From Saccharum officinarum (Eukaryota; Streptophyta; Magnoliopsida; Poales; Poaceae): 64,000 bases of DNA. Numbering within the stretch: position 1 is the stretch's first letter; the number at the start of each line of letters is the position of its first letter. Under the pieces are notes generated by a model. It searched no databases. It saw only the letters and a list, made by a program, of their open reading frames with translations, and was not told the DNA's origin. Location: positions 2,402,407 to 2,466,406 of the forward strand of contig CM036160.1 of NCBI GenBank assembly GCA_020631735.1. The letters run 5' to 3'. The position numbers were made by a program, and so were the translations under genes. Of this stretch, positions 11,519 to 23,430 are shown in pieces.

Positions 11519-14022
11519 GCAGGTGATTGATCAAAGATGGCGGGGCGGGCGTCAAAATAGGAGGGTCAGCTCGATCTACCAAAGAACACGCCCGGTAGAC
11601 ACCACTGTAGATGAGGACCTATCGATGCCGTCGCAAAGGAGGAGGAGGAGCAGCAACACCGGTCGCAGGAGGCGGTCGCAGGAGGAGCAGTTGCCGTTGC
11701 CGCAGGAGGAGGAGGAGCGGGTGGAGGATGAGGAGGATCGAGTGGAGGACGAGGAGGACGAGAGGGTGGAGGACGAGGAGGACGAGCGGGAGGAGGACGA
11801 GGACGGGGAGGAGGAGGAGGAGGAGGTCGAGGAGGAGGCAGCAGCAGGTTCGGCTTCCTCTGGTACGCCCAGTGTGTACTTGCGAGGTCCCGCGAGCCTC
11901 CCTACGCAGCCGATACCTTCTTACAGACGCTCGAAGATTGCACCCGACAGAGAAACGTAAGTAAATTAACATGTTTTCACTACTTCAAATGATATGTTCA
12001 AAAATCACACTAGAAGCTAACTATTATTCTTAATAACTTGTGCAGGGGCTGGACGGTTGTAGAGTCTGCAGGATGTCACACACGCAAGGTCAGTGGCATC
12101 CTTGGCCTTCTGGTCAAGGAACACTTCCCTGGCTTGGTCCATTTCGCCGGGAGAGAGGAGCCGCCCTACACGTTTGCCCACTACACCAACGCCCCCGATG
12201 CTACAGATCTGCTTGGCAGGACATTCCCCAACAAGGCGGAGCGGGTGAAGGCTGAGCTGTGGGTAAGTCTTCCTCGCACTACATTGTTCAATACATCGCA
12301 TTCATTGGACATTTTTTGAAATAATGAATGAATACTTCATGTGTATATGCAGGATTTCTTCAGACTTCAGGAAGGCTTTGAGGACACGGCGGATGTGGTG
12401 CTAACCAAAGCATGTAAAAGACTCGTGAAGCAGCTGCATTACGAGGCACGCATCCAGGCCATCATAACATACCACGGGTCCTACCTTGCAACGAAGGTCA
12501 CGAAGAAAGAAGCAAGAGATATGGCACTGACCAAGGAAGAGTTCATGAAGGTAAATGTATTCGAACATTAATAATGTAGTGCTGATAGCTTTAATTTAAC
12601 TTCTTATATGTCATATACTTCATGGCTTGTAGGTGGTTCCGTGCTGGTGCTCCGGGGATCCCCGATGCTGGGAGATGATGGTGGACAAGTGGTTGGACCC
12701 CGAATGGATTGCCCAGCACAAAGCTTGTCGGGAGCGCCGTTTGCAGATGATAGGTGTACCACACCATCAAGGCAACCGCAGCCTCAACGGATACGCGCAA
12801 ACTTGGGTATGAGAATCCATTTTTTTATTATAACGTTGTATGTTGCATGATTTCTAATCATCTTGCTATTTTTCTCGCAGTCATCGTCGCATGGTGGGCA
12901 GCCGGTTACCCAGTTCATGGCATATGCCATGGCCCACAAGGGCAAGGCGAAATCCGACGTCTCCTACAACCCGGATGACCCTTCTTCGGCATACAGCAAC
13001 GCGACCGTCCATAGCCGTCTCAGTCAGTATACTGAGATGGCAAGGGCGGTCCATGGGCCAGAGTATGATCCGAGCGCCCATGACTTTGATGGAGAGATCG
13101 TCATGAGGGTGGGAGGTGGCAAGAAGCATGGGCGGTATTGGATGGGTGATGGTGTCATCGACACGTCCTCTACTCCCACCCTCTCCCAGATCCGAGCACG
13201 GAGCACGAGCGCAAGCCCGGCCATACGTCCACGGCCAACCACTGCTTCGCACCTTGTCAACGAACTCCAGGTAATTTCTGTTTTATTCGTTGCTTATTGA
13301 TTTTTACATACCTTTGCCTTACTTTAACATTGGGGGTCAAATGTTGTAGGCCCAACTGCTAGAAGAAAGGAGGCTTCGCGAGGAGATGGAAGCGAGGGCG
13401 GTGGAAGAGCGGGAGGCCCAACGACAGAGGATAGAGGAGCTGGTGGGGTTCGTGTCCACTCTTGGCGCCGCTATGGGGCGGACCATGCCAGCTAGCCTAG
13501 TCTTGCCACTTCCTCAAGCAGCTACTCCTGTGAGTACCACTATATTACTTATTATGTTCCAACTTGACATAGGGCACACTAGAAAAAATATGCAATCTCA
13601 AACATACAATATGGTGTTGGTGGTGACGGCGGTTGTTGTGTGTGGTGTGGTGGTGGCAGTTGTGGTGTTCGGGTGGTGGTGGTGTTGGTGGCGGTGTATT
13701 GATATGTATGTTCTTGACGGTCATCGTGCCGTTTGTTTTCTTGCAGGGGTTGGAAACCTCTCCGTGCAGGGGAGGTTCTGTCGAAATTTTTTATTGACGG
13801 TATCCTTTTCATTTTTTTCAGCATCAATCGGGCGTGGCATCGAATCAAATTGGAGGGTCGCCGGCTTCACAGATTGGAGCATCGCCGGCACCACAGCTTG
13901 AGCCGAATCAAGTGGAAGGGTCGCCGGCTTCACAGATTGGAGCATCGCCGGCACTACAGCTTGAGCCGAATCAAGTGGAAGGGTCGCCTGGAGCATCAAA
14001 CCACGAGCCTCTTCACCCTTGA
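11519..14022 (+). CDS. CACTA second gene, Transposase_24-type protein
   Basis: This is the companion protein of grass CACTA elements, thought to bind subterminal repeats as TNP1/TnpA does. Exons, by GT-AG sites, are about 11519-11957, 12044-12260, 12353-12550, 12632-12807, 12881-13270, 13350-13530 and a last exon near 13821-14022. The first exon encodes an Arg-rich stretch and then a long Glu/Asp-rich tract. The conserved core includes ARIQAIITYHG, PCWCSGDPRCWEMMVDKWL and HGGQPVTQFMAYAMAHKGKA. A coiled-coil-like EERRLREEMEARAVEEREAQ segment follows. The ATG at 11537 runs into a stop after six codons, so the true start is uncertain. I see no other break in the core. Confidence 0.75.
13600..13795 (+). 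repeat. CACTA internal repeat, downstream copy
   Basis: Partner of the repeat at 7036-7215. It shares the GT-rich run, TCATCGTGCCGTT, a TTGCAG site, CGTGCAGGGGAGGTTCTG and CGAAATTTTT. It lies in the intron before the last exon of the second CACTA gene. Confidence 0.65.
13848..13985 (+). repeat. 63-bp in-frame tandem repeat
   Basis: Two adjacent copies of a 63-base unit encode GSPASQIGASPA.QLEPNQVE twice. They differ by one substitution (Pro to Leu). It is the C-terminal end of the CACTA second gene, which terminates at 14020-14022. Confidence 0.8.
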
Positions 14023-14239
14023 CAATCGTCGTGATCAGCTTGTTGTGAACTTTGTTAAGAAATTTGGTTGTGTACTTATGAACTTGTGAACTTGTGGCAC
14101 ATTTGGACTTTTGGTATGAACATGTGATATATGTGAACATGTGGTTCTTATTTATGATTCATGTGATATATTTGTGGTGTTTGAATATGATTTATATTTG
14201 TGTCGCAAATGGAATAATCAAAAAAAAATTCAGCTTCTG

Positions 14240-14751
14240 GTTACTTTGCCTAGTGTGAGGGGTCTGACACTAGGCAAAGGGGCCACACGTGGCACACCTG
14301 GGATCAGGCTTTGCCTAGTGTTAGGAAACTGACACTAGGCAAAATAGGCAGTTTGCCTAGTGTCGGAGGCATGACACTAGGCAAAGCTCGGCATATTTGC
14401 CTAGTGTAGACGGCCTGATACTAGGCAAAGCTTGACATATTTGCCTAGTGTCGGACGCCTGGCACTAGGCAAACCTTGCATACTTTGCCGAGTGTCCGAC
14501 CTCCGACACTAGGCAAAACGTCCGTTACGATTTCCCCGTTAGTGGAATACCTTTGCCGAGTGGTGTCCGTGACACTAGGCAAACACTTTGCCGAGTGTCC
14601 GAGGTTTGACACTCGGCAAAGTGCTCTTTGCCTAGTCCGCCTCTGCCGACCTTGTTTGCCTAGTGTAACACTATGCAAACTGTTTGCCTAGTGTTTTTGG
14701 GCCTTTGCCTAGTGCCTGCGGCACTAGGCAAATCGCGCGATTCCAGTAGTG
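14240..14751. repeat. CACTA subterminal repeats and 3' terminus
   Basis: More than ten TTTGCC(T/G)AGTGTC units lie in alternating orientations, many pairing as palindromes. The element ends CCAGTAGTG at 14743-14751, followed by TAA, the likely 3-bp target duplication. Such repeats are the usual binding sites for the TNP1-type protein. Confidence 0.9.
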
Positions 14752-15040
14752 TAATGAGGAGAGAGATTAGAAAAATGAGACATAACCGAGTCTACTCGCA
14801 GATCAAGACGGGAAGAAACCAGTCATGCGGCATAGGGGAGACTTGAATCGTTTCTATCTCATTCTTCCGGATCCAGTGCTCCACGACACCGCTATAGCCC
14901 GCTATTTTTATTCCATGGTGAGTATACCCATAAACCGGCTCATTCAAACCTTGAGTTCTCGTACAACTTATAAAGATTACGTAGTATAGTAATTAGTTGG
15001 TGGACCTGGACCTAAGGGATGCATGCATGCTGCGTGTTGT

Positions 15041-17112
15041 CCGATTCAGTGCTGAACCTGCCCGTGCTCATGCAGTCCGGGTCCATATAGCCCATGGTAC
15101 CGGCCAGCTCCGTGGTGTGCGCGCCGCGGCCATGGTCGACGAGCCTCGCCAGCCCGAAGTCGGCGTTGAAGGCGGCGTCCAGCATGACGTTGCTGGGCTT
15201 GATGTCCCTGTGTAACACACCTTGCTCACAGTCTTGGTGTAGGTACAGAAGTGCGGAGCCGATCCCGAGGACGATATCATACCTGCACACGCACAGTATA
15301 TACAGCTAATAAGACAGCTAGTATGAACGAAGAATTGCTTCTTTTTGGTTGTGAAAGCTTGGACACATATATAAGATCATGAATTCGAGCTGTAAAAATG
15401 GGGTGACCTGCGCTGCCAAGAAAGTATGTTGCCTGCACTGTAAAGGTGCCTGTCCATGCTTCCGTTGGGCATGAGCTCATAGACGAGGAGGTGGTGGTCA
15501 TGGCTATGGCACCATCCGATGAGCTTCACGAGGTTGCGGTGCCTCAGTTGGCTGATGATGGTCACCTCGGAGGCGTACTCTTTCCTCCCCTCGCTGGAGC
15601 TCCTGGACCGTTTTATGGCGACGTACATGTTCAGTTGGTCGAGAAAACCTTTGTACACGGAACCGAAACCACCTTCGCCGAGCTTCTGGTCGTCCGAGAA
15701 GTTGCTAGTGGCAGCGGCGAGCACGTCGTAACTGAATCCTTTTGGTCCAGCTCCGTTCCTGAATTGTCCTTCCATGTCTTCGTCTGCCGCGTTGGTAATG
15801 ACAAACCTTCCCTTACGCATGCAGCCAAAGACAAGGCACAACAAGATGGCAAAGGTTAACAAGAAGAAGGTGGCACTAGCAGACGCAGCCACACCCAAGC
15901 CGACGACCAGAGACATCTTGGCCTTTGTGCGGGGCGGATATGGAGCTGGTGGAACCTCTGATAGATCAACATATACACACACATTTCAAAATTAAATCAG
16001 TACCAGGTGCACTTGATAAAAGAAGAAACTTAGATCAGTCTTGGAGATAAACATTACTACCTCTGGTACATTTTATCTAGCGCACACGTATATCAAGATT
16101 CAAACTTTAAAAACTTTGACCAATAATTAGGCTAATAATTTTTAACTAATATAATACAAGCTTTATATGATTATATTTGTAAGGAATTATACTATCTAAT
16201 GATTATAAGTTTATAAGCATAAATAATATAATATAAAGTAAATGAATGGTCAAAGTGTAATTTAGGAGACCGTGTCATTCTAACTTGCGCCGGATAAAAT
16301 GGACCGGAGTGAGTAAACAACAACAAATAATATAACGTACGGGACATTTACTAATAATATAAGCATACCAGGTGCACTTGATGGCGCCATCATCAGTGCA
16401 ATCGGCTCTGGGTGGTATCTGGCATAGCAGTTGAATCCCAACAAGGTAATCGAGGCACTTGGTGCACTCCTCCGTTGTCCGTACACACGGGTACCGGTCT
16501 TCGGGTCCGTGTACGTCTCGTTGTTGTCCAAGGCGTACCGGAGCGGCGACGCGGCAGCTTTGGCGATGAGCCTGTCCATCATCTTCCACCGAGTGTTGTT
16601 CATGGTTGCCGTGTCGTCGACGTATGCCGTGACGTACAACCCAAGGGATCTTGGTCCGTGTCTGTCGTCTGCATCGAGGCGAAGTACTCGTCGGAGTAGC
16701 GGAGGAGGCACTCGTTGTACAGGAGCGCCCCGGTCCGGCCGCTCGGACACGCCGCGCTCATCATGTAAGAAGGCGCCATGTTAAGGCACTTCTTGCAGTC
16801 GGACCAGCTGACGTCGGCGAAGCACATGGCGACGCCGAACACCTCGTCGTTGGGTGGTGTTGAAGAACCCGGCGTTTGTGGCGGCGCCGTCGCGGAGGCT
16901 GTGGAGGAGGCCGTCTATGTTCGCCTGGCACATGCTGCCGGCGCTGAAGTTGCCGCCTTCCGCCGGGCAGTGCGTCTTGCCCGGTGTGTAAGTCTCCACG
17001 CTGGCGTACCCACCAAGCAAGCTGCTGGCGACGACGGTGGTGGTGATGAGGAGCACGAGCGCGGTAGGGAGACGGCGGCGCCAGCGCCAACCACGACGAG
17101 GCGCTATGGCTG
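15041..17112 (-). pseudogene. Cysteine-rich receptor-like kinase (DUF26 RLK), broken and truncated
   Basis: The frame begins with a signal-peptide-like LVLLITTTVVASSLLGGY near 17050, but I see no in-frame ATG. A first Gnk2/DUF26 domain follows (CFADVSWSDCKKCL; CLLRYSDEYF), read across a one-base frame change near 16858. A second, more damaged DUF26 lies at 16430-16560 (ECTKCLDYLVG; RYHPEP). After an intron holding a MITE, exon 15408-15982 encodes a transmembrane helix (FFLLTFAILLCLVFG) and the kinase N-lobe (GEGGFGSVYKG; VAIKRS). The next exon from 15282 has the catalytic loop HRDIKPSN, then NADFGLARL, where the KLG expected before DFG is missing. Homology stops after GRFSTESD at about 15041, so most of the C-lobe is gone. 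Confidence 0.85.
16057..16313. mobile_element. Stowaway MITE (Tc1/mariner type)
   Basis: The 257-bp element has terminal inverted repeats CTACCTCTGGTACATTTTAT and CTCACTCCGGTCCATTTTAT (read inward from each end). It is flanked by TA on both sides (16055-16056 and 16314-16315). The interior is AT-rich. It sits in the intron of the receptor-kinase pseudogene. Confidence 0.9.
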
Positions 17113-17644
17113 CCTGTCTTCCAATGACGACGTGCGTTTGCGTACGTCGCGGACACCAGGGGTATATATATGTGCTTCAAGATTTTGCAATATGCATGAT
17201 GACGAAGTGCATTTTAGTATGTACTTGGTGGGATTACCACTGATCGAGGCATGCTAACAACATTGAGTACAACAACGCCGCCGAGCCCAGTTCCAAATGA
17301 AAATAGCCAAACAGGCACAACAATATTGTGTCGACAACGTCGAGGCATGAGCACAACAATACAAAGAGTTGAATCGCTGACATATATACACTGATTGATT
17401 GAAATTGAAGTTTATTGCTTCATTAAACATATATTTATATATAAGCAATGGATAAACAATACTATATCTCAGCTAGTATTGTAGAAGCCCACAAGTACTT
17501 TTCTTTTATTTGTTCATAGAGTGCGTAAGCTTATTTGTTCTATATATTATTAGTATTCCTCAGTAATGGAGAGGTATCCCGTATCCCAGCGGCCAACCGG
17601 TACCACCATTGCTGGCTGCAGGCCATGCACTATTTTATGGAGTA

Positions 17645-17905
17645 CTCCCTCTTCTCCTAAAATGATGGATTCCTAGAGTTGTCTTAAGTCAAACTTTTTA
17701 AACTTTGACCAAATTTCTAGAAAAAAAAGCGCTAAGATTTATGGTACCAAATTAATATCATTCGATTTATCATAAAATGTATTGTCATATAATGCTTATT
17801 TTATGTCATAGATATTGATGCTCTTTTCTGTAAAGTTAGTCAAACTTAAAAAAAAGTTTGACTGGCATGGATTCTAGGAATCCATCCCTTCAGGGAAAGA
17901 GGGAG
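17645..17905. mobile_element. Stowaway MITE
   Basis: The 261-bp element starts CTCCCTCTTCTCC and ends GAGGGAG, with TA target sites at 17643-17644 and 17906-17907. Inner arms GGATTCCTAG and CTAGGAATCC also pair. The AAGTCAAACTTTTTAAACTT core is typical of grass Stowaway elements. Confidence 0.9.
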
Positions 17906-17907
17906 TA

Positions 17908-20230
17908 CATACTAATTAAGAGGGTGCCTGTTTGTTTGCAAATGGTCAGGTGATGCTGTTGGCCACAAGTCATGCTTACCTTCGTGCGTACGTCAGCTCA
18001 ACAACAAAAGACAGTGGACCCAAAAACCTATCGCCTGAGGCCTGCAACTGAATTCTAGCAGATGTGACTAATTAATGTAACACTTCAAGATGCCAACGGA
18101 CACAAACACGCTAGGTTTCGCTGACCCAAATCTATGAACATAACATGTACCTATTAAAAAACCCATGACTCGTCACAGGTTTAATTTTTTTCTCAAACCA
18201 GCCCACTCGGGCCGTCATGGGTTTAATTTTTTGCCCAAACCCACGCCCACTCAGGTCACGGGTACCCATCATGTCACCCATGACCAAGTCAGCACAAGAA
18301 AAATTTCATTGTATTCTCAGTATAATATGCAGAAACAGTAAAACGATTCAGGAAAATCCAGCTTAAGCAGGATAAAAAATAATTAAGAAGATTTCTTGAT
18401 CGCATTTTTTGATCCCCGAATTTTTTGCGGAAATTCTCTAACAAATACCGTATTCTAGTATACTGCGCTAACGAATCCACGGTACCACAACAGCTGCCTT
18501 CGCTATTTTATAAACAAGGCACCTTCTGTCGCTTGAGCATGCGAGGTGGTGCTATTTGCGCTGCAACTTGTGCTACTCTGTACTGATCACCATGGGCTGC
18601 AGTGGGCCACTTTGTTAGTAGGTTGGCAACACACAGCAGGGAAAAGCTAGCTTGCGCAAAATAGGAAGCCCGTGCATGCTGATAGGACAACATGCAACGG
18701 CCTATGCATGCTGATAGGAAGCCTGTGCTCCGTATACCATGTTGTATGTTTCAAAATTTTATTTGTTCGCTGATGTGTAAACTCAAGTTGAACATTATAA
18801 GTACGTATATGCATTGGTGTTCTCGATTAAAATTATCACTTCTTGTTACGATGCCGTGTTTGAGAAACCCATGGGTTTACTTGTTTGGGTACTATACTCC
18901 CAGACCTATGCCCACAAACTCACTGGGTCTGACTTTTGGCCCATTAATAAATCCATGGGTAGAGAAATTGACTCATACCCTTACCCTAATAGAGTAAAAA
19001 CCCATCGGGTTTCAGGTACCTATTACCATCTTTAGTAACACTAGTGACAGGGGAATCCATATTATTCTCATTTTAATTACAGCTAGGCTAACCGCAACAT
19101 TGGATCTTCCTCTTTGGTGTGGCGGTGTTGAAGCAACGACTACACGACTTGTGACTTGCTTTACAAAGGCAGTCAAAAAATGTGTCCTTGGTGTGGAGAT
19201 CTGACTATTTATGGAGACACCTACAAAACAGCCGCCTCTGAAAATGAATTAACAAAGACGGACTGATTAAGAGGTCCGCCTTTGGAAAAGCCTTGGCCTA
19301 CCTCTGTTAACATGTTGAGCTTGCTATGAATACGCGCGATCCATCTCAGCGCACTTTGGATCTCGGACTACATAAGCGGGCAAGACCTAACTCTCTCACT
19401 TCCCTTCCTCCCACTCACAACTTCAGCCACAACCGCCTTCTCTCACCCACCCCTCAAACAGGCACTCCATCCCTCTTCTCCCTCTTTCTCAACCGCCCTC
19501 TCTCTCCTTGTCCAACGGCGGCGCCAGCTAGTGTCCCAAGGAAAGACAGTCGGGGCGGGGTAGTTTCGGCGACAAATTGGTTTCTAGTAGGGGTGGGGCA
19601 AGTTCTGGCGGCGCGAGGGTGGCACAGACGCTCTAGGATCCTGTGCATGGTGCGCCTCTCTCACCCTCTCATTCACCTAGGTCTGCGACGACACTCTCTC
19701 CCTCCTCTTAATCTTGCTCTCACTCTCTCCTGCTGGCGTGGCGGTGGCATGGCCAAGGAGGTGGCTTGGAGGTAGAGATTGGTCAGTGTCGGGTGGCGTG
19801 GCGGTGGGGAAGGCAGAGGACAGCGCGGTGGCGGGGAAGGAGATGACTCTCTATTATAGGAGAAACAAAACACTTGTACAGTAAAAGTAATGAAATTCAC
19901 AGAATATTTTAAAAATTACATAAGTTAGCTAAACGCTACGATTTATATATAGGAACAAATTTTGTACCGGAGAAATAAAACATTTGCGCTTTTAAAAAAA
20001 TAATGAAATCTGTAGAACATTTTTTTTAAAACTACATAAGTAAATAATATTAGCAAAACATGACCTTTTAAGAATGGAACAAATGAATAAACATATCATG
20101 GAACAAATAGACAAAGAGAAGAAAAAAGATAAATCTAAACACACAAATGTGGATTGTGCCCGCTAAACATTTATATAAGTCGGATGAACGCAGGCCAAAA
20201 TAAAAGGCAAACATCTACATTTTGACCGCG
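17908..20230. other. Intergenic DNA with repeat traces, no gene
   Basis: Two stretches rich in CCCATGGGT-like words, 18140-18290 and 18860-19030, look like related arms of one element, but I could not define ends. A palindromic piece at 19190-19300 (CCGCCTCTGAAAATGAATTA and GGTCCGCCTTTGG) resembles a DNA-transposon terminus. A 149-codon frame at 19326-19775 is low-complexity and shows no domain. Confidence 0.4.
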
Positions 20231-20249
20231 TTAGTCAACTCAGCAGCTG

Positions 20250-21624
20250 CTACGTACACAATGCGTCATGTCGTTTGCTGTACTCCGCGGCTCCAATGGT
20301 GACCACCTCATCTGGTTTCAACCTTGAATGGAGCACTGCCTTGGTCCCACCAAAGTAGTCCCTGATGAGTTCCCTAACCTTTGGGATCATGGTGCTTCCA
20401 CCAATAAGAAGCACCTCATCAATGGTCTCCACTTCAGCTTGTGACACCACCCTATCCACCATCTCTACAACTTTGAGGAACAGATCATGGTTCAGTTCGT
20501 CAAACCCGGCCCGCGTCAGTGGCTCTGACAAATCTACGCCGTCGACGAGCCATTCGATGCTCACTTGCGCATGTTCCTGGTGGCTCAATGTCTTCTTGGC
20601 ACGCTCACACGCTATCCTCAGTTTGCTGAGTGCAATGCCATCGTTGGTGATGTCCTTTCCATGCTTGTCCCTGATCAGTTGGACGAAGTGGTCCACGATC
20701 CTCCGGTCGAAGTCCTGCCCTCCAAAGAAAGGGTCATACTGCGAGCTCAAGGCTTCATACACACCGTCCACGAAGGTCATGACGCTCGCCTCGGTCGTGC
20801 CGCCGCCGACGTGCAGCACGACGACGTTGCCCTCGTCGCGCAGGTTCCCACTGAGGCCGTAGGCGATGGCGGCCGCGACGGGCTCACTGAGCGCCACCCT
20901 CATGGCCTTTAGGCCGGCAAGCCTGCCGGCGAACACTGCTGCGGACCTGGACGCGTCGTCAGAGAACTGCAGCGGGAGCGTGAGGATGGCGGCCTCCACC
21001 CGGTGGCCGAGGTGCGCCTCCGCCGTCTCCTTGAGCTTGGCCAGCACCGTGGCCGTGAGCTGGTCGACGCCGACGTTACTGACTTCGCCGTCCTTGGTCT
21101 TCACCTCGATGTGAAGTTGCACGTTCTTCTCGACGACCTTGTATGGCAGATTCTGTTTGACGCTGTGAGCAAATTCCCGCTCGAAAACGCGAGTGAATCT
21201 GCATACATGCAATATTCTCTCATTCTCTAGCTAGAGATTGGTAATTAGGAAAGTAGCTAGCTAGATGTATGGTTAATTACCTTTTGCCGAGGAGGCGCTT
21301 GAAGCCGGAGACAGCTGCCCCGGGGTTGACGGCGGCGTGGTTCATGGCGTCCTCGCCGACGAGGACAGTGCCGTCGTCGGCGAAGGCGACCCAGGAGGGG
21401 ATGCAGTGGTGGAACATGGTCCTGGTCGTCTCGCCGCTCTCGTAGCCGGCGACGCAGGAGTTAGTGTTGCCCAGGTCGATGGCGACGACTCGCCCCGGCG
21501 GGTACGTCGCCGGATCGGGAGGCCAGTCGTGGTCTAGTAGCGCGCTCGCCTTGCCGAGCGCTGCAACAAGAGCGAGGAGCCATACGAAAGCCCTAACGAG
21601 GAGGGCGACGTCTTTGCGAGGCAT
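20250..21624 (-). CDS. ER-type Hsp70-like protein, ATPase domain only (copy A)
   Basis: The gene is two exons, 21281-21624 and 20250-21198, with an 82-bp GT-AG intron, giving 430 residues. I start at MPRKDV because it opens a good signal peptide (VWLLALVAALGKASA); an upstream ATG at 21672 would add 16 residues. The fold is the Hsp70/BiP nucleotide-binding domain: AIDLGNTNSCVA (phosphate 1), GFKRLLGKR, LSEPVAAAIAYGL, FFGGQDFDRRI and LLIGGSTMIPKVRELI. It ends just after GAAEYSKRHDALCT, so the substrate-binding domain and any ER-retention signal are absent. The phosphate-2 motif, normally DLGGGTFD, reads HVGGGTTE, so both conserved aspartates are changed. The frame is intact. Relatives at 33938 and 54640 show a local family. 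Confidence 0.9.
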
Positions 21625-21659
21625 GACAACACAAGATTTGATGCCTGCCTGATACGTGG

Positions 21660-21840
21660 TATCTATCGGCACTTCCGCAGTTTATATGTAAGTAATTTGT
21701 TTAAAGAGAGCTTATTATGCAGCGTAAATATTGAGTAGTCCGATCCATATTTGCTACGGTCGGGTTGATCCAATAATGATCCGACTCGATCTTCCGGATT
21801 TTTAATCTGTAGCTGAGATGCTTGCATTTATCCGCACCAG
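21660..21840 (-). promoter_or_regulatory. Upstream region shared by Hsp70-like copies
   Basis: Blocks such as GATCCATATTTGCTACGGT, GGGTTGATCC, CGACTCGATCTTC and TTAATCTGTAGCTG recur upstream of copy C (56080-56235). They also appear, split by insertions, upstream of copy B (36050-36130 and 37700-37860). The conservation shows that promoters were duplicated with the genes. No specific binding site was assigned. Confidence 0.6.
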
Positions 21841-22195
21841 CTCACGCCTCACGCACATAATTTCCAGTGTTCTATCATCATATAGCAACAAGATATGAAT
21901 GAAGCTATTTCTTTTCATGGAATAATTTCTGTTCATTCAAAGGCCCTATTTGGTTGGCTCATATAGCTGTTTGCATTGAAGCCTGGAATTATTGCCTGGC
22001 CCAGTCTGAACGGCCGGACGGAAACAACGCGCCCAACGGTGGGAACGCGGGAACCGTGACTTTTCCCGCACGCTGCTGTCCTGAACGCGCTGTGCGCATG
22101 GCTGTGCGGCACACATGTACAACGGAGTTTGGTTTTGGCGCAGGTTTTCAGACTCGGTCAGGTACCTACGTACATTTCCATATATCGTACGTATG

Positions 22196-22615
22196 ATTTC
22201 TTCCTTTCTTTTCTTTTTTTCTTTTCTTCTTTTTCTTTTCTTTTCTTCTCTCTTTTTCTTTTTCATTTTCGTGCTTTATTTTTTATTTATATTTCTTTTT
22301 GTTTTATGTGATTTTTTCATTTTTATGTTTCTTTTATTCTTTTATTTTCTTATTATTTTTATTTCATTTCTTCAATTTATTTTTTATTTTTGTTTATTTT
22401 TCTTTTCGTGTGATTTTTCATTATTCTTTTTCATTTTTTTATTATTATTTATTTTATTGCTTTTTTGTTTTACTATAATTAATTACTTTATTTTTTCTTC
22501 TGTTTTACTTTTATATTTTATACTTTTTTGTATTTCTTTGTTTTTTTCTCTCTTTTGTCTTTATGTTTTCTATAATTTTTTTATTTTCTATTTTCAAGTT
22601 GACCTTACTTAATTA
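22196..22615. repeat. Pyrimidine-rich low-complexity tract
   Basis: About 420 bases are nearly all T and C on the plus strand, starting with TTTTC and TTTCTT runs and fading to T-rich. The long Phe/Leu/Ser-rich frame across it is an artefact of composition. Confidence 0.85.
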
Positions 22616-22664
22616 TTTTTTCATGTTAATTTTTTTTTATTTCTATATTTCATGAGATGCTATT

Positions 22665-23430
22665 GTTCACGTAGCATAGATGTGATGTTTTATGATGTTT
22701 TTTCATGTTCACGTAGTATATAATGTCATGTTCTGTGATGTTTTTTTGTGATGTTCTGTGATTTTTTTTTGTGATGTTCACGTGCATGTGATGTTATATG
22801 ATTTTTTTTATGTTCATGTGGTAGATATGTGATGTTCATAAGATGTATTTTGCGACGTTCGCGTAATATACATGTGATGTTCACATAGTATACATGTGAT
22901 GTTCTATGATGTATTATGTGATGTTCACGTAGTATACATGTGATGTTCTATTATGATTTTTGTGATGTTCACTTAGCATATATGGGATGTTCTATGGTGT
23001 ATTTAGTGATGTTCACTTAGTATACATGTGATATTCTATAGTATATTTTAGAATGTTTGTAAAGTATCCATGTGATGTTTTTTTTAATTTTCTCTAATAT
23101 GTGTTTTTATTTTTATTTTATGCTTTGCTCTAGATTTAATTATTTTTTATTTATGTTTTGTATTTTTTGTGTATATTATAATACCAATATCATGAACCTA
23201 AAACTAGAATACTGTTATCGTAATATACATGTGATGTTCTATGATATTTTTATGATGTTCACTTAGTATACATGTGATGTTCTATGTGTATTTAGTGATG
23301 TTCACGCAATATATATGTAATGTTCTATAATGTATTTAGTGATGTTTTATGGTGTATTTAGTGTTGTTCACTTAGTATCTATGATATTCTACAGTATATT
23401 TTAGAATGTTTGAAAAGTATCCATGTGATG
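22665..23430 (+). repeat. Degenerate tandem repeat (TGATGTTCACGTAGTATACA type)
   Basis: Alternating blocks of GTGATGTTCACGTAGTATAC and ATGTGATGTTCTATGATGTA repeat with variation, with a unit near 45-60 bases. This is a degenerate minisatellite. Confidence 0.8.

Larger units (their letters stand above)
4541..14751 (+). mobile_element. CACTA (En/Spm) DNA transposon, defective
   Basis: The element carries two genes in the usual CACTA order: a TNP2-like transposase, then a Transposase_24-type protein. It ends at 14751 with CCAGTAGTG, the complement of CACTACTGG. Subterminal TTTGCCTAGTGTC palindromes occupy 14240-14750, and a smaller set lies at 4541-4665. The 5' terminal inverted repeat was not found, so the left boundary is inferred from the palindromes and may belong to a different copy. 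The interval also holds the S19 fragment and a piece of another CACTA family. The transposase gene carries stops and a frameshift, so it is not autonomous. Confidence 0.75.

Noticed and set aside
11611..11972. Arg-rich and Leu-rich frames over the acidic tract of the CACTA second gene
   Set aside because: Shadows of the GAG/GAC-rich repeat; the acidic frame is the one in line with the downstream splice site and conserved exons.
19326..19775. 149-codon frame
   Set aside because: Low-complexity Ser/Pro/Leu composition, no domain, and overlapped by equally long frames on the other strand.
22115..22612. 165-codon Phe-rich frame that looks like a membrane protein
   Set aside because: It is produced by a pyrimidine-rich low-complexity tract; any such tract gives Phe/Leu/Ser codons.
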